From Betaproteobacteria bacterium (lineage in GTDB: Bacteria; Pseudomonadota; Gammaproteobacteria; Burkholderiales; Sulfuriferulaceae): DNA of 5,049 bases. Location of the stretch: contig DMQT01000317.1 in assembly GCA_003455595.1 (NCBI GenBank), forward strand, positions 1 to 5,049, read 5' to 3'. The first letter of the stretch is position 1; each line of letters opens with the position of its first letter. Below are positions 1 through 5,049 of the stretch, one piece after another. Position numbers and translations under genes: made by a program. The notes under the pieces were generated by a model. That model saw nothing but the letters and a program-made list of their open reading frames with translations. It had not been told where the DNA came from and made no database searches.

Positions 1-289
1 CGTAGGCGTCGAATTCCAGCTGCGCGGTCGCATCGCCGTGAATCTGCATTTTGTATACCGGCGCGATGCGCGCGGCGTCCAGCGTTTGCCATACGCCTAA
101 TTCCGCCAGCCAGCGCGCGCTGCCGGGACTGATGGCGTAGATACGGCTGTCCCAGTCGCTGCCGGGCGGTGACGGCGGGTTGGCCTCGATCACGGCAATT
201 TTCAGCCCGCTGGCTTTGAGCGCCAGCGCGCATGCCGCGCCGACGATGCCCGCGCCGACCACGATCACGTCGAATTGCTGCGGGTTCAT
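1..289 (-). CDS. UbiH/UbiI/UbiF-family FAD-dependent ubiquinone biosynthesis hydroxylase, N-terminal part (runs off left edge)
   Basis: Only the first 96 codons are in the window; the 3' end lies beyond base 1. The start is the ATG at 289-287, which overlaps the ubiH stop as ATGA and so suggests translational coupling. The protein opens with a Rossmann FAD-binding fold: the dinucleotide motif GAGIVG at residues 12-17 and the acidic residue E35 closing the second strand. The segment DSRIYAIS (47-54), followed by a helix ending in LGVW (64-67), is typical of the UbiH/UbiF/VisC/COQ6 hydroxylases, in which the arginine lies near the flavin. Family members hydroxylate the ring of ubiquinone precursors using O2 and NAD(P)H. 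Its place after pepP-ubiH matches ubiI (visC) in E. coli, but UbiI, UbiF and related C1/C5/C6 hydroxylases cannot be told apart from this fragment, so no symbol is given. The family call is firm; the ring position is open. Confidence 0.87.
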   Translation of the reverse strand, partial: MNPQQFDVIVVGAGIVGAACALALKASGLKIAVIEANPPSPPGSDWDSRIYAISPGSARWLAELGVWQTLDAARIAPVYKMQIHGDATAQLEFDAY

Positions 290-1434
290 CCGCGCGCCCC
301 GAAGATCATCCGCCGCGCCACGAAATGCTTTACTGGCGGGAGCAGCTGCAAGGCGCTCAAACCCAGACTGCAGCCGTGTTTGAGTAGCGCGTTGTCGTTG
401 GAAAACAGGCGCACCAGCAGGTCAGTAAAAAAGATGCCGCCGCGCGTGTCGAGCTGTCTTTGACGTCGGTAGCCCATCAGCATGGCGGCACTGCCCAGTT
501 CACCATGAGGGCGGGTGCGGATGACTTCGGCCAGTTCCCAGGCGTCGCGCAGGCCGAGGTTGAAGCCCTGCCCGGCCACCGGGTGCAGCATTTGTGCAGC
601 GTTGCCGATCATCACCTGATGCGGCTGGATCGGGCGCGCGGCATAGCGCAGCCCGAGCGGAAAACGACCGCGCGCGCTGACGCTGAGGAAGCGCCCTAGG
701 CGGTCGCCAAAATGCGCGTGCAGCTGCACCAGAAAGTCGGCCTCAGGCAATTCAAGCAGGGCTGCCACGCGTTCCGGCGTTGCCGTCCATACCAACGCGC
801 AGGCATCGCCCTGCGGCAGCAAAGCCGCTGGACCATCGGGCGTGAAGCGTTCAAACGCGCAGTTTTGATGCGGCAACTCGGTGGTCACCGTAGCGATCAG
901 CGCGTGCTGGCCGTAATCGCGTGTGACACGTTGCGCTGCCCCGGCACCGCCATCGGCGATGACTGCCAGGCGCGTGGTCAGCGCGTGCCGGACACTATCA
1001 CGCTGCACCTCAAGCAGGGCGTAACCACCCGTCCGACGTATCGCCGCGACACGCGCGCCGCACACCACATCCACCGTCGTTGCGCGCAGCCGTGCATGTA
1101 GCGCCTGATCCAGCTCGGCATAATCGACCACGTAGCCCAGTGCGGGCAGATTTTCTTCAGCCGCCTTGATCCACGCCATGCCCAACGCACCGCGCTGCGA
1201 AATATGGATGGTGGTAATTGGTGTCACGTCGCGCAACGTTGCCCACACGCCGAGCCGCTCCAGAATTAAACGACTGCCATAAGACAAGGCCAGCGTGCGC
1301 CGGTGCAGCGGGCGGCTGAGGTCGGCACGCGCCTCGATCAGCTGCACGCTGAACCGGCTGTCCGCCAGCAGCAGCGCCAGCGTGGCGCCAACCGGCCCGC
1401 CACCGGCGATGACAATGTCGCTATGCGCCTGCAT
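286..1434 (-). CDS. ubiH: UbiH, 2-polyprenyl-6-methoxyphenol hydroxylase (ubiquinone biosynthesis)
   Basis: This 382-residue flavin monooxygenase, close to the E. coli UbiH length, hydroxylates a ring carbon of the polyprenyl-methoxyphenol intermediate in aerobic ubiquinone synthesis, probably at the inner face of the cytoplasmic membrane. Visible motifs are the FAD-binding GGGPVG (11-16), E34 at the end of strand 2, RRTLALS (45-51), the DG motif at D161-G162, and the second FAD motif GNAAQMLHPVAGQGFNLGLRD (277-297). A GN where many relatives have GD is, as I recall it, also found in E. coli UbiH. ITTIHISQRG (73-82) and FERFTPDGP (194-202) also resemble UbiH more than UbiI or UbiF. I chose the ATG at 1434; a GTG one codon upstream at 1437 is possible. 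The start overlaps the end of pepP by 14 bases and has no clear ribosome site, so translation is probably coupled. The stop overlaps the next hydroxylase as ATGA. Confidence 0.93.
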   Translation of the reverse strand: MQAHSDIVIAGGGPVGATLALLLADSRFSVQLIEARADLSRPLHRRTLALSYGSRLILERLGVWATLRDVTPITTIHISQRGALGMAWIKAAEENLPALGYVVDYAELDQALHARLRATTVDVVCGARVAAIRRTGGYALLEVQRDSVRHALTTRLAVIADGGAGAAQRVTRDYGQHALIATVTTELPHQNCAFERFTPDGPAALLPQGDACALVWTATPERVAALLELPEADFLVQLHAHFGDRLGRFLSVSARGRFPLGLRYAARPIQPHQVMIGNAAQMLHPVAGQGFNLGLRDAWELAEVIRTRPHGELGSAAMLMGYRRQRQLDTRGGIFFTDLLVRLFSNDNALLKHGCSLGLSALQLLPPVKHFVARRMIFGARG

Positions 1435-2728
1435 CACACATCAAGGCTTCAATGTCGGCCACCGACTTGGGTGCAGCGTGGCTCAATACGGTATGCCCAT
1501 GCACTGTTACCAGTACGTCGTCCTCGATGCGGATGCCGATGTTCCACAGCGCCTCGGGCACGTTATCGGCAGGGCGGATATAACAGCCCGGTTCCACCGT
1601 CAGCGTCATGTCGGGTTGCAGGCTGCGCCAATCGCCCGCTTGTTTGTATTCGCCCACGTCGTGCACGTCCAGCCCCAGCCAGTGGCCCGTGCGGTGCATG
1701 TAAAAACGCTTGTAATCACCCGATTCGAGCACTCCTTCGACGCTGCCCTTGCACAGACCGAAGTCGATCATGCCTTGCGCCAACACCGTGAGCGCGGCTT
1801 CATGCGGTGCATTCCAGTGGCTGCCGGGTCGCACTGTGTCAATCGCAGCAAGCTGCGCCGCCAGCACCATTTCGTAGACGTCTTTTTGCGCCGGGCTGAA
1901 CCGGCCGCTCACCGGAAAAGTGCGGGTAATATCGGAAGCGTAGCCATCGAGCTCACAGCCGGCGTCAATCAGCAATAAATCGCCGGCGCGCAACGCAGCG
2001 TTGTTTTCCACATAGTGCAGCACGCAGGCGTTGGCGCCGCCCGCGACGATCGACGTATAAGCAGGCGACTGCGCACCGTGCAAGCGGAATTCGTGCAGCA
2101 GCTCGGCTTCGATCTCGTACTCGAACCGCCCGGCTGCGGTAGCACGCATGGCACGCCGGTGTGCGCCGCTGGCGATGTCGGCGCTGCGCTGCATGCGCCC
2201 GATTTCATGCGCGTCCTTGAACAGGCGCATTTCGTCCACGGCAGCACGCACATCGCGCAACTGATCCGGCGCAGCGACACCGTTGCGTGCCTGCTCGCGC
2301 ACCCGGCCAAGCCAGCCCAGCACGCGGCTGTCCCACGCGGCATCGTGGTTGATGGCGTAATGCAGCACCGGCTGGTTGGCCAATAAATCCGGCAGACGCG
2401 TGTCAAGCTCGCTGATGGAATATGCCTCATCGAAGCCAAATGTTTCACGCGCCGCAGCCGGACCAAAACGGAAACCGTCCCAGATTTCGCGCTCGATGTC
2501 CTTGTCGCGACAAAACAGGATGGCGCGCTGTTGTTCGGCGAGCAGCACCACCACCGCTTCGGGTTCGGTAAAGCCGGTCAGGTAATAGAAATGGCTGTCG
2601 AAGCGAAACGGGAAATGACTGTCGCGGTTGCGGATCTGCTCGGGCGCGGTAGCCAGCACGGCCACGCCCTGCCCCAGCGTGCGCATCAGGCGCTGGCGGC
2701 GGGCTTGAAAAACGGGCGTATCAGTCAT
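1421..2728 (-). CDS. pepP: PepP, Xaa-Pro aminopeptidase (aminopeptidase P, M24 family)
   Basis: This cytoplasmic metallopeptidase removes an N-terminal residue when proline is second. The product is 435 residues, against about 440 for E. coli PepP. An N-terminal aminopeptidase P domain (about 5-135, with DSHFPFRFDSHFYYLTGF at 36-53) precedes the pita-bread catalytic domain. The full dinuclear metal set can be read: D255, D266, H349, E379 and E402, with H238 and H356 as likely catalytic histidines in LHYV and HWLGLDVHDVG. Their spacing matches the E. coli enzyme almost exactly. The frame stays open upstream to an ATG at 2836, but the extra 36 residues are arginine-rich shadow of the preceding gene. 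The ATG at 2728 gives the usual family start and has a GAGG site six bases upstream. It overlaps the preceding gene by 8 bases. PepP next to ubiH is an old, widely kept arrangement; a functional link between them has not been obvious. Confidence 0.95.
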   Translation of the reverse strand: MTDTPVFQARRQRLMRTLGQGVAVLATAPEQIRNRDSHFPFRFDSHFYYLTGFTEPEAVVVLLAEQQRAILFCRDKDIEREIWDGFRFGPAAARETFGFDEAYSISELDTRLPDLLANQPVLHYAINHDAAWDSRVLGWLGRVREQARNGVAAPDQLRDVRAAVDEMRLFKDAHEIGRMQRSADIASGAHRRAMRATAAGRFEYEIEAELLHEFRLHGAQSPAYTSIVAGGANACVLHYVENNAALRAGDLLLIDAGCELDGYASDITRTFPVSGRFSPAQKDVYEMVLAAQLAAIDTVRPGSHWNAPHEAALTVLAQGMIDFGLCKGSVEGVLESGDYKRFYMHRTGHWLGLDVHDVGEYKQAGDWRSLQPDMTLTVEPGCYIRPADNVPEALWNIGIRIEDDVLVTVHGHTVLSHAAPKSVADIEALMCDAGA

Positions 2729-3158
2729 CGGCATCCTCATCCAGATATTGCGAATCAAGCAACGCGGCCCAGCGGTTTTCCAGCTCGGCCAGCGGCGCCA
2801 GCAGCGTGGCGTGCAGCGCGGTGACCGCCGCTGCAAACGGTATCAGCTCGGCGCCGCCGTCCATATCCTGCGCGGCACGTCCGAACTGCGTCAGCGCGTC
2901 TTTCAGGCTGAACGCCGAACCCAATGCGTTTTTTACCTGCTCGCGCGGGTGCGGAATCCAGTCGCGGTTCGCCGCCAACGAGCGCAGCTTTTCTCCGACA
3001 TCAAGCAGGCGTTTACGCATGCGCGTGGCCGCGCCCATGCGCGACGATTTCACCTCGCTCCACACCGCAGCTTCCATGAGAGCACTCCATTGGCGGCGGA
3101 GTTCCGCAGCCCAGACCGGGTCGAGTGTGACCGCCAGACGAACTTCTGCACTGTCCAT
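2721..3158 (-). CDS. Uncharacterised 145-residue, mostly helical cytoplasmic protein between murU and pepP
   Basis: I do not recognise this protein. It has no signal peptide, no membrane segment, no cysteine and no evident catalytic motif. The composition suggests several amphipathic helices (about 14-60, 72-98 and 103-138), with a basic stretch at 36-59 (KSSRMGAATRMRKRLLDVGEKLR) and an acidic tail, DEDADD, at 140-145. That charge pattern could suit a binding or scaffold role, but this is only a guess. The reading frame is supported by context: its ATG lies 2 bases after the murU stop with a weak GGGA five bases upstream, and its stop overlaps the pepP start by 8 bases. Two antisense frames in the same stretch are arginine-rich and fit no neighbour. 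In E. coli the gene before pepP is ygfB (UPF0149), but this protein is shorter and shows no likeness to YgfB that I can see. Confidence 0.8.
   Translation of the reverse strand: MDSAEVRLAVTLDPVWAAELRRQWSALMEAAVWSEVKSSRMGAATRMRKRLLDVGEKLRSLAANRDWIPHPREQVKNALGSAFSLKDALTQFGRAAQDMDGGAELIPFAAAVTALHATLLAPLAELENRWAALLDSQYLDEDADD
2735..2738 (-). promoter_or_regulatory. Ribosome binding site that decides the pepP start
   Basis: On the minus strand a GAGG lies six bases before the ATG at 2728, which is ideal spacing. A second in-frame ATG at 2734 directly abuts GAGG, too close to use it. The site is inside the last codons of the upstream gene, so pepP can be initiated independently as well as by coupling. 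Confidence 0.6.
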
Positions 3159-3160
3159 GC

Positions 3161-4893
<1,733 letters not shown>

Positions 4894-4913
4894 TATTCAT
4901 CCGACCCGAGCCC

Positions 4914-5049
4914 ATGCCATCCTTGCGCCTACTCCGTTATCTTGCAGCCCCTCTATTGCTACTGAGCAATGCCGCCACCGCCGACGACCTGACCGCTGCG
5001 TCACCCGACACGCCACGCAAAGACGCGCCGCTAAGCATCACCGCTGACC
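4914..5049 (+). CDS. lptD: Probable LptD, LPS-assembly outer membrane protein, N-terminal fragment (runs off right edge)
   Basis: Forty-five codons are visible from the ATG at 4914. They encode a classic Sec signal peptide: basic start (MPSLRLLRY), a leucine/alanine-rich core, and a likely signal peptidase I cut after NAATA (residue 24, before DDL). A short linker leads to APLSITAD (38-45), which resembles the start of the LptD periplasmic OstA-like domain (compare PVTINAD in E. coli). LptD forms the outer-membrane barrel that, with LptE, places lipopolysaccharide on the cell surface. The identification rests mainly on context: in pseudomonads and many betaproteobacteria lptD lies divergent to amgK-murU, followed by surA, pdxA and ksgA. 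Another exported protein remains possible because so little is visible. The ribosome site is weak (GAG three bases before the ATG). Confidence 0.75.
   Translation, partial: MPSLRLLRYLAAPLLLLSNAATADDLTAASPDTPRKDAPLSITAD

Noticed and set aside
277..282. GN in place of GD in the second FAD motif of UbiH as a possible defect (residues 277-278 of the protein, about base 600 in the window)
   Set aside because: E. coli UbiH, as I recall its sequence, has the same GNAAQ form, so it is a subfamily trait, not damage.
1295..1978. Long plus-strand open frame (227 codons) opposite pepP and ubiH
   Set aside because: It lies antisense to two well-identified enzymes, is rich in Arg, His and Gln, and matches no family. 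Open antisense frames are expected in GC-rich coding DNA.
2729..2836. N-terminal extension of PepP
   Set aside because: The extra residues are Arg/Trp-rich and lie over the end of the upstream gene; the internal ATG at 2728 has a good ribosome site and the normal family start.

Overview
The window is a GC-rich, almost gap-free piece of chromosome, most likely from a betaproteobacterium of the Nitrosomonadales/Gallionellales/Sulfuricellaceae kind. That placement is an inference from gene order and protein style; no marker gene is present. It carries housekeeping genes and shows no mobile element, RNA gene, CRISPR array or sign of recent transfer.

Layout. From about 4893 down to 1, six genes lie head to tail on the minus strand: amgK (4893-3847), murU (3850-3161), an unrecognised 145-residue protein (3158-2721), pepP (2728-1421), ubiH (1434-286) and the start of a second UbiH/UbiI/UbiF-family hydroxylase (289 to beyond the left edge). 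Every junction is a short overlap or a 2-base gap: TTGA between amgK and murU, 2 bases, 8 bases, 14 bases, and ATGA at the end. This looks like one translationally coupled operon. On the plus strand, the first 45 codons of a signal-peptide protein, probably lptD, start at 4914 and run off the right edge. The two transcription units share a very short AT-rich divergent control region (about 4849-4913).

How the genes work together. AmgK and MurU form the cell-wall recycling shortcut: a sugar kinase makes MurNAc 1-phosphate and a uridylyltransferase turns it into UDP-MurNAc, bypassing the MurA/MurB steps. LptD, divergently encoded, inserts lipopolysaccharide into the outer membrane, so the right half concerns the envelope. 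The left half is the pepP-ubiH-hydroxylase cluster, also known from gammaproteobacteria (pepP-ubiH-ubiI in E. coli): a proline-specific aminopeptidase and two flavin hydroxylases of aerobic ubiquinone synthesis. The unknown 145-residue protein joins the two halves and is the least explained item here.

I found no strong evidence for a wholly new system. The points most worth checking are the unknown protein, the start codons of amgK and murU, the compact divergent promoter, and an inverted repeat early in amgK.
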